Below, one piece after another: positions 1-6,587 of a stretch of DNA of 10,653 nucleotides. How positions within the stretch are numbered: the stretch's first letter is position 1; every line of letters starts with the position of its first letter. Source of the stretch: CAZKUN01 sp964555935 (GTDB lineage: Bacteria; Armatimonadota; Zipacnadia; Zipacnadales; VGFC01); the NCBI GenBank assembly GCA_964555935.1, contig CAZKUN010000296.1, positions 1-10,653 of the forward strand, read 5' to 3'. The translations under genes were made by a program, and so were the position numbers. Below the pieces are notes generated by a model that had not been told where the DNA came from, ran no database searches, and saw nothing but the letters and a program-made list of their open reading frames with translations.

Positions 1-1311
1 CAGGCGCACGACGACTACCGCGCGAGCGCGCATGGCCGCGCATCGTCCGCGGGCGAGGACGAGGCCGCCACGTGCGCGGACTGCCACGGCGAGCACGATA
101 TACTGCACCCGCAAGACCCCGAGGCCCGCACCTACGCCGGGACAGTGTCGGCCACGTGCGCGGGCTGTCACGAGGACGCCAGGGTCGTCAGGATCCGAGG
201 GCTGTCGGCCGACCGCGTCACCTCCTACGAGGCCAGCTATCACGGTAAGGCCAACCGCTGGGGCGACGTAGCCGCGGCGAACTGCACGAGCTGCCACGCG
301 CACCATCTCATTCTCCCGGCGGACGATCCGGCGTCTTCCATTCACCCTGACAACATCGGCGGGACCTGCGGCGAGTGCCATCCAGGCACCGACCTCCAAT
401 ACTCCGTCGGTGATGTCCACCTGACCCCCGGCAGCACTTCCGCCACGGTCACGAAGTGGGTCCGCATCATCTACTTGCTGCTCATCGTCGGCACGATCGG
501 CGGCATGGGCGGTTACATCGTCTTCGACTTGCTCGCATACTGGCGGCGCAAACGTAGCGGCGCCCTGCAGACATACAACGAGAAGATCCACCACCTGCCC
601 AAGCCGCCCGAGGGCTCGCTCCTACGGATGACGCTCAACGAGCGGGTGCAACACTGGGTGCTGATGGCTTCGTTCACAACCCTCACCATCACCGGCATCC
701 CATTGCTGGCGCCCGAGAGCGATTTCGCCAAGTTCATCCTGATGCTCTGTGGCGGCGTTGGCGGTCGGGCCTTGGTGCATCGAGTGGCGGGCGCCGTGAT
801 GTGCGCCGGAGGTCTTTACCACCTCGTCTACCTCGTCGTTGCCAAACGCGGTCGCCGCTGGCTGCTGGACATGCTCCCAAGCAGGCGTGACATCGCCAGC
901 GTCTTCGGGATCGTGAAGTACCTCCTCGGATTCTCCGACGAGCCTCCCGTGTTCGGACGCTTCGGCATCCCCGAGAAAATGGAGTATCTCGGCGTCATTT
1001 GGGGGACATTCGTCATGGGCATCACCGGCTTCCTCATGGCCGGCGAGGACTTCGCCCTGCGCCACATGCCCAAATGGGCTTGGGACGGTGCCCGAGCCGT
1101 CCATGGCTGGGAGGCCGTGCTCGCCGTCGCGGCTATTGTGCTATGGCACCTATACCACGTATTATGGAAGCCTGGCGTCTGGCCCATGAGTCGCGCATGG
1201 CTTAATGGTACCATTACGTTCCACCAACTCGTTGAGGAGCATCGTGGGCACTACGACGACCTCGTGGAGGAGTCTGGGGAGTCTGATGCCAATCCCCCGC
1301 CAACTTCATGA
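1..1311 (+). CDS. Multiheme cytochrome c / diheme cytochrome b fusion (CbcL-like), 5' end missing
   Basis: The reading frame is open from the left edge to the TGA at 1309-1311, so the start lies outside the window. Four CXXCH heme c sites are visible: CADCH (73-87), CAGCH (157-171), CTSCH (283-297) and CGECH (367-381). They form two repeated units, each with an HG motif, a CxxCHxxH site and then a TCxxCH site. A membrane segment follows at about 460-543. After it comes a b-type domain of the Ni-hydrogenase/FdnI cytochrome b family with candidate heme ligands: His in RVQHW (652-654), His at 778-780 or 820-822, His in AVHGWEA (1102-1104) and His at 1147-1149 or 1156-1158. The architecture resembles Geobacter CbcL, an inner-membrane quinol oxidase passing electrons to periplasmic multiheme c domains. 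The direction of electron flow is inferred. The downstream resB and ccsA genes, which make c-type cytochromes, support the call. More heme sites probably lie upstream. Confidence 0.85.
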   Translation, partial: QAHDDYRASAHGRASSAGEDEAATCADCHGEHDILHPQDPEARTYAGTVSATCAGCHEDARVVRIRGLSADRVTSYEASYHGKANRWGDVAAANCTSCHAHHLILPADDPASSIHPDNIGGTCGECHPGTDLQYSVGDVHLTPGSTSATVTKWVRIIYLLLIVGTIGGMGGYIVFDLLAYWRRKRSGALQTYNEKIHHLPKPPEGSLLRMTLNERVQHWVLMASFTTLTITGIPLLAPESDFAKFILMLCGGVGGRALVHRVAGAVMCAGGLYHLVYLVVAKRGRRWLLDMLPSRRDIASVFGIVKYLLGFSDEPPVFGRFGIPEKMEYLGVIWGTFVMGITGFLMAGEDFALRHMPKWAWDGARAVHGWEAVLAVAAIVLWHLYHVLWKPGVWPMSRAWLNGTITFHQLVEEHRGHYDDLVEESGESDANPPPTS

Positions 1312-1351
1312 GCATCGTCGGGGACGCCACTACGACAACACGAAGGAGTAA
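1281..1351 (+). pseudogene. Out-of-frame remnant of a paralogous cytochrome 3' end
   Basis: In frame 2, the sequence around 1296-1351 reads RQLHEHRRGRHYDNTKE then a TAA stop. This closely parallels the C-terminal tail of the upstream cytochrome, HQLVEEHRGHYDDLVEE, encoded at 1222-1272. The DNA similarity continues past the stop: GAGGAGTCTGGGGAGTCTG at 1267-1285 against AAGGAGTAACGGGAGTCTG at 1343-1361. The copies are 76 bp apart at both ends, and the indels between them are multiples of three, as expected if both were once coding. The simplest reading is the leftover 3' end of a second cytochrome gene lost by deletion, or an old tandem duplication of the gene end. It overlaps the last 31 bases of the intact gene. 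Confidence 0.45.
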
Positions 1352-1352
1352 C

Positions 1353-1357
1353 GGGAG
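1353..1357 (+). promoter_or_regulatory. Shine-Dalgarno site selecting the GTG start of resB
   Basis: GGGAG lies 9 nt before GTG 1367. The alternative ATG at 1391 has no comparable site upstream, so GTG is preferred. An AAGGAG at 1343-1348 lies 18 nt upstream, too far to be optimal. Confidence 0.5.
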
Positions 1358-1366
1358 TCTGGCGCA

Positions 1367-2863
1367 GTGCCACACCCCGATAGCGAAAAGATGCCTGACG
1401 ACAGCAAACACACAGCCCCACCCCAGGACGACCAAGTAGAACCGTCGATCCTGGGGGACCTCTGGCGCTCTCTGGCCACGGTTCGCACGACCATCTGGGT
1501 ACTCCCAATCCTAGCGGTCGTAACGACGGTAGGCGCGGTGGTACCGCAGGGAAAGTCCCCGGCGTTCTACACGCAGAAGTACGGCGAGAAGTTGGGCAAG
1601 ATCATGACATCGGTCAGTTTCGACGATGTCTACTCAGCCACGTGGTTCACGATCCTGCTCGGGATTCTCTTACTGAACCTCGCGCTGTGCGTCGCTCGCA
1701 GTTGGCGCCGCGCAGGCAACCGGTTCCGCGGCCCCAAGGCCGAGGCGCTGGCCCGCAAGCTCAGTAGATCGTGCTGGACCGGATCGCCGACCGTGACGGG
1801 CCTTGTCGAATCTCTCCCGCGCACGCTCAGCGGCATCGGCAGCAAGGTTGCGGTCGCCGAGCAGTCGCCCACGCACGCGCAGATCCTTGTGAGACGCTGG
1901 CCGTGGGCGGCCTACGGCACCATCGGCACCCACATCGCCGTCTTCCTGATCGCAGTCGGCGCCGTTCTCGGCTGCCTCCCCTGGACCTCCATGAACGACT
2001 ACATACAAATTGTGGAGGGCGAGACTCACGTCGATTCGGATGACGTCTTCGGCTTCGACGTGCGACTTGACGACTTCCGCATGGATTGGTACGAAGACTC
2101 GGGCCGGCCGTCAACGTACGAGAGCGACGTGGTCCTCCTGGTTGGCGACGAGGAAGTCAAGAGCGGGACGGCCACTGTCAACAGCCCCATCAAACACTCG
2201 GCGATTCAATTCGGGCAATCATCATGGGGACTCTCGGGCCTCAAGATGCGCATCACCGGCCCGGACGGCGAGACGATCATCAGCACCTTGCCGACGGCAA
2301 TGGCCCCCACCCAGCACGACGGACGCGGTTGGGACCTGGATCCCCAACAGCGGTTCGTCCGGTTTGCGGATGACCAGGCCGCGGTCTTCGCGACCGAATT
2401 CGTGCTCGATGCCTTTGAGGAAGACGGCGAGATGAAGGGGAGTTGGAGCACGAGCGATCCGCGCAATCCGGCGATCCAGCTTCAGGGCATCTGGGGCCTC
2501 GACGGCGAAGACCACCAGTTCGACGAACTTGGGTGGGTCTACGTGGGCGAGGAGGCCAAGTTCCATGGCTACACAATCAAGTTCGACGACATCGTCTACA
2601 TGTCAGCGCTCTCAGTGCGCCGCGACTTCGGCATCCCGTTCGTGTGGAGCGGGTTCATCCTCGTGAGCCTCGGCATGATCGTCATGTTCTACATCCAGCC
2701 CCGCTCGTTCCTCGTTCACGTGACCGAGGACTCTGGAGAGGCCGGCGTGTACGTCGCCTCGCACGAGCGGGTGTTCGCTGACGCTGACCGCAAACTTATT
2801 GAAGATGCCGCGGGCGTCAAATTGGCCCCCGGCACTTACGCCGCTGACGGGAGGAGTGAGTAA
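1367..2863 (+). CDS. resB: Cytochrome c biogenesis protein ResB (Ccs1/CcsB family)
   Basis: ResB is one half of the System II (Ccs) complex. With CcsA/ResC it carries heme across the membrane and attaches it to CXXCH motifs of apocytochromes outside the cell membrane. The 498-residue product has the family layout: TM1 about 41-60, TM2 about 92-112, TM3 about 180-205 with a histidine (H189, GTHIAVF) typical of this helix, a large external domain about 206-423, and TM4 about 424-443 followed by a cytoplasmic tail. The external domain carries VNSPIKHSAIQFGQSS (271-286), matching the conserved N-x-P stretch of ResB. The segment RRDFGIPFVW before TM4 is also family-typical. GTG is chosen as start because of GGGAG 9 nt upstream; ATG 1391 would shorten the protein by 8 residues. 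Gene order cytochrome-resB-ccsA supports one operon, with ccsA 2 nt downstream of the stop. Confidence 0.9.
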   Translation: MPHPDSEKMPDDSKHTAPPQDDQVEPSILGDLWRSLATVRTTIWVLPILAVVTTVGAVVPQGKSPAFYTQKYGEKLGKIMTSVSFDDVYSATWFTILLGILLLNLALCVARSWRRAGNRFRGPKAEALARKLSRSCWTGSPTVTGLVESLPRTLSGIGSKVAVAEQSPTHAQILVRRWPWAAYGTIGTHIAVFLIAVGAVLGCLPWTSMNDYIQIVEGETHVDSDDVFGFDVRLDDFRMDWYEDSGRPSTYESDVVLLVGDEEVKSGTATVNSPIKHSAIQFGQSSWGLSGLKMRITGPDGETIISTLPTAMAPTQHDGRGWDLDPQQRFVRFADDQAAVFATEFVLDAFEEDGEMKGSWSTSDPRNPAIQLQGIWGLDGEDHQFDELGWVYVGEEAKFHGYTIKFDDIVYMSALSVRRDFGIPFVWSGFILVSLGMIVMFYIQPRSFLVHVTEDSGEAGVYVASHERVFADADRKLIEDAAGVKLAPGTYAADGRSE

Positions 2864-2865
2864 TC

Positions 2866-3813
2866 ATGACTGAAGAACAGGAAGTAATCATCGACGATAC
2901 GACGCCCGAGGAGCAAGAGGACACGCTGACTCCCGAGCGTCTCGACACGATCACCTACCGGCTGATCGCGCTTGGGTTTGTGCTTCTCACTCTCGTCATC
3001 ACGACCGGCGCCGTCTGGGCCCAATCCGCGTGGGGCAAGTGGTGGAGTTGGGATCCGAAGGAGACATCCGCTCTCGTCGCGTGGTTCGTCTACGTTATGT
3101 ACTTGCACGGCCGCTTGGTCGGCTGGGCCAAACGGACGACCGCCTGGATCGCCCTTGTCGGGGCCTTTGCCGTGCTCTTCTGTTACGCGGGGATCAACAT
3201 GCTGCCGAAGGGCGCAAGCATCCACCAATACGGCGCGCCGACCGGCGGGCTCAAGGAAGCCCTTGCGTCCAGCTTCCTCGGTTTGGAGGGCCCCGAAGAG
3301 TGGCTCACCAAGGCGTTCCTGTTCTGCTACCTGTTGACATTCATCGGCTATCTGGTGGGCACGGCCTTCCGGAGCATGGCATCGAAGAAGATCGTTCTGC
3401 TCGGCGTCGTCCCGTCCATTGTCGGATTCGGCTTCCACACGGCCGCGATGGCGCTCCGCTCGATCCAGGCGGGCCGCCTGCCGTTCAGCAGCGGCTACGA
3501 GTACGCTTCGTGCTTCGCCTGGTCGATGGTTCTCCTGCTGCTCATCATGCAAGTGCGCGTGAAAAGCCCGGTCGTTGGGCTCTGGTCGATGCCGCTGGTG
3601 GCGCTGATCTTGGGCTACGGCTTCCTGGGGTTCGAGAACAAGGGCGTCGAGGACCTTATGCCGGCGCTCCAGAACATGTTCTGGCTGCACGTGCACGTGG
3701 CGATCGCGATCATCAGCTACGCGGCGATGCTGCTGGCCACCGGAACAGCCGGCTTGTATCTGTGGAAAACCAGGGGCAAGCGAGGCGTTGAGGCCGAAAC
3801 GGACGAGGAGTAA
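2866..3813 (+). CDS. CcsA/ResC cytochrome c biogenesis protein with circularly permuted domain order
   Basis: CcsA/ResC is the heme-exporting, heme-presenting partner of ResB. This 315-residue protein carries all the family blocks in swapped order. The normally C-terminal module comes first: LDTITYRLIALGF (26-38), GAVWAQSAWGKWWSWDPKE (48-66, the WWD domain), YLHGRL (79-84, H81), INML (110-113) and IHQYG (119-123, H120). The normally N-terminal module follows: HTAAMALR (191-198), SSGYEY (208-213), PALQ (266-269) and WLHVHV (273-278). Eight membrane segments are predicted, near 31-52, 68-87, 91-112, 146-168, 174-198, 212-231, 233-252 and 272-300. Basic loops (FRSMASKK, QVRVK, WKTRGKR) fall inside and every conserved motif falls outside, so the topology is self-consistent with both termini cytoplasmic. 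The N-terminal tail (1-26) is very acidic. GGGAGGAG (2849-2856) lies 9 nt before the ATG. The reading frame is intact, so decay is unlikely. Confidence 0.88.
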   Translation: MTEEQEVIIDDTTPEEQEDTLTPERLDTITYRLIALGFVLLTLVITTGAVWAQSAWGKWWSWDPKETSALVAWFVYVMYLHGRLVGWAKRTTAWIALVGAFAVLFCYAGINMLPKGASIHQYGAPTGGLKEALASSFLGLEGPEEWLTKAFLFCYLLTFIGYLVGTAFRSMASKKIVLLGVVPSIVGFGFHTAAMALRSIQAGRLPFSSGYEYASCFAWSMVLLLLIMQVRVKSPVVGLWSMPLVALILGYGFLGFENKGVEDLMPALQNMFWLHVHVAIAIISYAAMLLATGTAGLYLWKTRGKRGVEAETDEE

Positions 3814-3827
3814 GGCCCCGAGTTCCG

Positions 3828-4652
3828 CTAAGGCTGAACGACGACAACCGCGCCCAGTGTTTGGAGCGCGGACGACATAAGATCCTGGTGGCGGAGCGTC
3901 TCCCACATGCCGCCCCGGGGGACTACCACAAGAGGACTCTGCCGGGCGCCGATCGCGGAATCGATCTGGGGCCCGGCTGGTGGTTTTCGGACCTGCACTT
4001 CCGCCGCGTGACCGTGGTCAACCAAGTAGCGCTTCACATCCCTCACCCACCCGCCCACGAGGTCGCGATCGTCCCCGAACACGAGGGCTTCCACATTCAG
4101 TTGCAGGATGCTCGCAAGTTCCGCGGCCGTCCGCAGCGCCCTGGCGCCCACATCAGAGGGGGGGCAAGCCGCGATCACCGAGCGCACCGGGTTGTACTCT
4201 CGAGGGGTCACGACGACGGGGCTCTCAGCGTGGCCGGCCACGCGGCGGGCCGTGCGGGCGGCAACATCGGCTCCCCCCGCGCTCTCAAACGCGTCCCGCC
4301 CCACCAGGACGAGGTCTGACAGCCGCGACCCCGCAATGAGGGCAGACGCGACGTCACCGTAGGCTGGTCGGGCAACACACCGAACCACCAAATCGCGACA
4401 CACCGTGACGGCCTCTTGCACCACCTGGTCGGGATCGTTGCCCGTGGCGAGGGAGTCATCTGAGGCGGCGTCTTCGGCGAGCGCCACTAAGTCCACGCCG
4501 TTGCCGGCGAGCCCATCCGCGTCGGACTCGGCTCCGCCAACCGTCAGCAGAACCACGCGCGCCTGACTGGGAGAGGCGAGGTCTACCGAGTGCTGCAGCG
4601 CGACTCTCGCGCCGTGCGAGCCATCATACGCAACCAAGAGACTTCTGATCAT
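3828..4652 (-). CDS. Tandem UspA-domain universal stress protein, degenerate
   Basis: The 274-residue product contains two Usp-like alpha/beta domains, about 1-150 and 155-274. Domain 1 opens with MIRSLLVAYDGS (D10 is the usual ATP-contacting aspartate) and ends LVLVGRD...SPVVVT, the typical Usp core strands. Domain 2 (VRSVIAACPPSD...LVVVPRGG...AVVVVQP) keeps the fold pattern. The ATP-binding signature G-2x-G-9x-G(S/T) is not recognisable in either domain, so it may not bind ATP as UspA/UspFP members do; this is inference. An upstream in-frame ATG at 4769 would overlap the divergent sfsA start and add non-family sequence, so ATG 4652 is chosen. Its nearest purine-rich site, GGAG at 4667-4670, is 14 nt away and weak. 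The gene converges on ccsA with 14 bp between stops. The specific role is unknown. Confidence 0.75.
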   Translation of the reverse strand: MIRSLLVAYDGSHGARVALQHSVDLASPSQARVVLLTVGGAESDADGLAGNGVDLVALAEDAASDDSLATGNDPDQVVQEAVTVCRDLVVRCVARPAYGDVASALIAGSRLSDLVLVGRDAFESAGGADVAARTARRVAGHAESPVVVTPREYNPVRSVIAACPPSDVGARALRTAAELASILQLNVEALVFGDDRDLVGGWVRDVKRYLVDHGHAAEVQVRKPPAGPQIDSAIGARQSPLVVVPRGGMWETLRHQDLMSSALQTLGAVVVVQP

Positions 4653-4708
4653 CCCAGGACCGCCAACTCCACGTGATTCCAGTAGCCCGGCGGCCTGCGG
4701 ATGAGGAC

Positions 4709-4738
4709 TTGCCGCGCGCCGAGGGAATGGTATACACT
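4709..4738 (+). promoter_or_regulatory. Candidate sigma70-type promoter of the sfsA operon
   Basis: TTGCCG (4709-4714) is followed after 16 nt by TATACA (4731-4736), or after 18 nt by TACACT (4733-4738), which also fits the actinobacterial TANNNT pattern. Transcription would start near 4743-4745, about 10 nt before ATG 4755, leaving almost no leader and no Shine-Dalgarno site. A short inverted repeat GGTAT/ATACC (4729-4733 and 4746-4750) spans the predicted start and could be an operator; its arms are only 5 bp. Confidence 0.5.
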
Positions 4739-4754
4739 TCACGACATACCACCG

Positions 4755-5489
4755 ATGAACCTTCCTCAACCATTACAACAGGCCTTCGTCATCAAGCGTC
4801 TCAACCGTTTTGCTGCGCGGATCGATATTGGGGGCAAGATCGCGCTCGCGCATGTCCCCAATTCCGGCCGGCTGGGCGAACTCATCTTCCCCGGCGCCGA
4901 GGTCTACGCGCACCCCGTCGATGCGGCTCACCGGCGGACAACGCATGATCTCGTGCTCGCGCGTCACAAGCGCGTTCTCGTAAGCGTCGATTCCCGCGCG
5001 CCCAACCATATCGCCGCCGAGGCGCTGCAGGCTGGCGGAGTATCGCCGCTGGGTCCCGTGGACGAACTCCGCACGGAAGTTGCCCTTGCAGATCGGCGCA
5101 TTGACCTTTGGGCGCGCGTGAACGGGGAGGAGTGGCTCATTGAGACCAAGGGTTGCTCGCTCGTGCGCGGCAAGACCGCCATATTCCCCGACGCGCCAAC
5201 CATCCGAGGCCGCCACCACGTCGAAGCGCTGACCAACGTGGTCAAGCAAGGCGGGCGCGCGATGGTCCTGTTCGTGATCCAGCGCTCGGACGCGCGCGAG
5301 TTTCGCCCCAACTCAGCGACCGACCCCGAGCTGTGCGAGGCGCTTCTGAGGGCGCGGGACGCCGGTGTAGTCGTCGCAGCGTACCGATGCCGGGTAAGCC
5401 AGCGAGCGATCAAACTCACGGATTCCGTTCCCGTTCACCTCGACGGACCGCTGCCAGACCACTTGCTGGAGGACGGCCCATGCGCGTGA
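4755..5489 (+). CDS. sfsA: SfsA family protein (sugar fermentation stimulation protein homologue)
   Basis: The 244-residue product matches SfsA along its full usual length of about 230-245 residues. It begins MNLPQPLQQAFVIKRLNRF, has HVPNSGRLGEL (33-43; compare HCPNTG in E. coli SfsA), RIDLW (115-119), IETKGCSL (129-136), FPDAPTIRGRHH (144-155) and a C-terminal AYRCRVS stretch. The D117...E130-x-K132 arrangement resembles the PD-(D/E)XK nuclease-like site attributed to this family. E. coli SfsA was described as a DNA-binding protein that raises maltose gene expression when overproduced; its true role is unsettled. ATG 4755 fits the family N-terminus. An in-frame ATG at 4701 adds 18 unrelated residues and lies upstream of the predicted promoter. 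There is no Shine-Dalgarno site, so translation may be near-leaderless. The last 10 bases overlap rsmD. Confidence 0.9.
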   Translation: MNLPQPLQQAFVIKRLNRFAARIDIGGKIALAHVPNSGRLGELIFPGAEVYAHPVDAAHRRTTHDLVLARHKRVLVSVDSRAPNHIAAEALQAGGVSPLGPVDELRTEVALADRRIDLWARVNGEEWLIETKGCSLVRGKTAIFPDAPTIRGRHHVEALTNVVKQGGRAMVLFVIQRSDAREFRPNSATDPELCEALLRARDAGVVVAAYRCRVSQRAIKLTDSVPVHLDGPLPDHLLEDGPCA

Positions 5490-6040
5490 TCGCCGGATCC
5501 GCCGGATCCCACCGGCTCGTCGTGCCCAAGGGCGCCCGCCTCCGCCCCACCTCCGACGCCATGCGCGAGGCGTTGTTCTCGAGCCTGACGGGCCTGATCC
5601 CGGACTGCCGGTTCCTCGACGTCTATGCGGGAACTGGCTCCGTGGGCATCGAGGCCCTTAGCCGCGGTGCGGAACTCGGCGTGTTCATCGAGCGCGATCG
5701 GCGCTGCGTGCAGGCCATCCGGCTGAACCTGGAGAATACCGGACTAGCCGACGATGCTGTGGTTCTTCAGGGGGACGCGAAGCGCCTGATCGGCGTCGCG
5801 CTTTCGAAGCACGGTCCTTTCGACGTGGTTTTCATCGACCCGCCCTACAGTGATACCGGTGCGCTGACGGTGGCGAGCGCAGCGTTGGCCGGCGAGGGCT
5901 TGGCGCCCGGTGGGGTGCTAATCCTGCAGCACTCTCGCCATGTCGAGTTGGAGGGCCTTCCGGACCCGTTCCGCACGAAGCGATTCGGCGAGACGCAGAT
6001 GTCCTTCTTCGAACCGACGGAGGAGAGCGCGTCGCAATGA
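5480..6040 (+). CDS. rsmD: 16S rRNA (guanine966-N2)-methyltransferase RsmD
   Basis: RsmD methylates N2 of G966 (E. coli numbering) of 16S rRNA in the assembled small subunit, using S-adenosylmethionine. The 186-residue product has the usual family length and order: MRVIAGSAG at the start, RPTSDAMREALFS (22-34), SAM motif I FLDVYAGTGSVG (45-56), the acidic motif II FIERD (69-73), GDAKR (98-102), and the catalytic N-methyltransferase motif IDPPY (119-123). GGAGGA at 5468-5473 lies 6 nt before ATG 5480, which fixes the start inside the 3' end of sfsA. The stop overlaps the coaD start (ATGA at 6037-6040), so translation is probably coupled. Adjacent rsmD and coaD is a widespread arrangement in bacteria. 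Confidence 0.95.
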   Translation: MRVIAGSAGSHRLVVPKGARLRPTSDAMREALFSSLTGLIPDCRFLDVYAGTGSVGIEALSRGAELGVFIERDRRCVQAIRLNLENTGLADDAVVLQGDAKRLIGVALSKHGPFDVVFIDPPYSDTGALTVASAALAGEGLAPGGVLILQHSRHVELEGLPDPFRTKRFGETQMSFFEPTEESASQ

Positions 6041-6537
6041 GCAATCTCGCGGGCGAACATGTAGCCATCTGCCCTGGCACCTTCGATCCAATCACTAACG
6101 GGCATGTGGACATCATCACGCGGGCCGCGAGCATCTTCGGCCGCGTCATCGTGTCCGTGTCCGGCAACTCGGGCAAGGCGCCCCTCTTCTCCTCCGAGGA
6201 GCGGCTTGAGTTCGCGCGGTCCGCCTGCGCCCACATCTCCAACGTCGACGTGGGATACTTCGAGGGGCTCGTGGTGGATTACGCGCGGGAGCGCGGCGCG
6301 CACACGATCGTGAAGGGGCTGCGGGTCGTCTCGGATTTTGAGCGAGAGATGACGATGGCGCACATGAACCGGGCGCTCGCCGAGGAGATCCCGACGATCT
6401 TCCTCATGACCCACGCGGACCACGCGTTTCTGAGTTCCAGCCTCGTCAAAGAAGTCATCTCGCTCGGCGGCGATGTTTCGACATTCGTCCCCGGAGCGGT
6501 TGAGAAGGCTTTGCGTAAGAAGCTGGCATTGGAGTAG
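6037..6537 (+). CDS. coaD: Phosphopantetheine adenylyltransferase CoaD
   Basis: CoaD transfers AMP from ATP to 4'-phosphopantetheine, giving dephospho-CoA, the penultimate step of coenzyme A synthesis in the cytosol. The 166-residue product shows the nucleotidyltransferase site PGTFDPITNGH (13-23), with the T/HxGH element TNGH, then VKGLR (92-96), SDFEREM (99-105), FLSSSLVKEV (131-140) and the C-terminal GGDVSTFVP (144-152). The family more often has a YSFISSS-like sequence where this protein has HAFLSSS. The N-terminus has about five extra residues before the first strand, which is tolerable. GGAGGAG at 6019-6025 lies 11 nt before the ATG. The start overlaps the rsmD stop by 4 nt. Confidence 0.96.
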   Translation: MSNLAGEHVAICPGTFDPITNGHVDIITRAASIFGRVIVSVSGNSGKAPLFSSEERLEFARSACAHISNVDVGYFEGLVVDYARERGAHTIVKGLRVVSDFEREMTMAHMNRALAEEIPTIFLMTHADHAFLSSSLVKEVISLGGDVSTFVPGAVEKALRKKLALE

Positions 6538-6540
6538 AAT
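6511..6540 (+). promoter_or_regulatory. Candidate promoter for the SepIVA-like gene
   Basis: TTGCGT (6511-6516) and TAGAAT (6535-6540) are separated by 18 nt. The -10 hexamer differs from TATAAT at one position and overlaps the coaD stop codon. A start near 6547 would give a leader of about 40 nt carrying the G-rich Shine-Dalgarno site. The 50-bp gap is the first real break in the operon, so an internal promoter is plausible, but no further support is visible. Confidence 0.35.
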
Positions 6541-6587
6541 GCACCTGTTGGCAAATCTCGCAGTAATCTTGTGGGGGGCAGACGCTC

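Noticed and set aside
2866..3813. Possibility that the odd CcsA order is two broken gene fragments joined by chance
   Set aside because: The frame is continuous, all conserved blocks are intact, the predicted topology is coherent and the ribosome-binding site is strong, so a functional permutation is more likely.
2836..3906. Long open frame on the minus strand, opposite ccsA
   Set aside because: It mirrors the codon bias of the high-GC ccsA gene, has no recognisable domain, is extremely rich in R, H, Q and E, and has no ribosome-binding site; ccsA is unambiguous on the other strand.
4158..4164. Run of seven G (C on the coding strand) in the Usp gene, a possible phase-variation tract
   Set aside because: Seven bases is within chance for this GC content, the frame is intact, and a stress protein is not a typical phase-variable target.
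4653..4769. Longer N-terminus for the Usp protein starting at 4769
   Set aside because: The extra 39 residues are basic, proline-rich and unlike Usp proteins, and the extension would overlap the divergent sfsA promoter and start.
6564..6569. TAATCT as a -10 for the SepIVA-like gene
   Set aside because: The nearest -35-like TTGGCA is only 10 nt away; TAGAAT at 6535-6540 with TTGCGT is better spaced.
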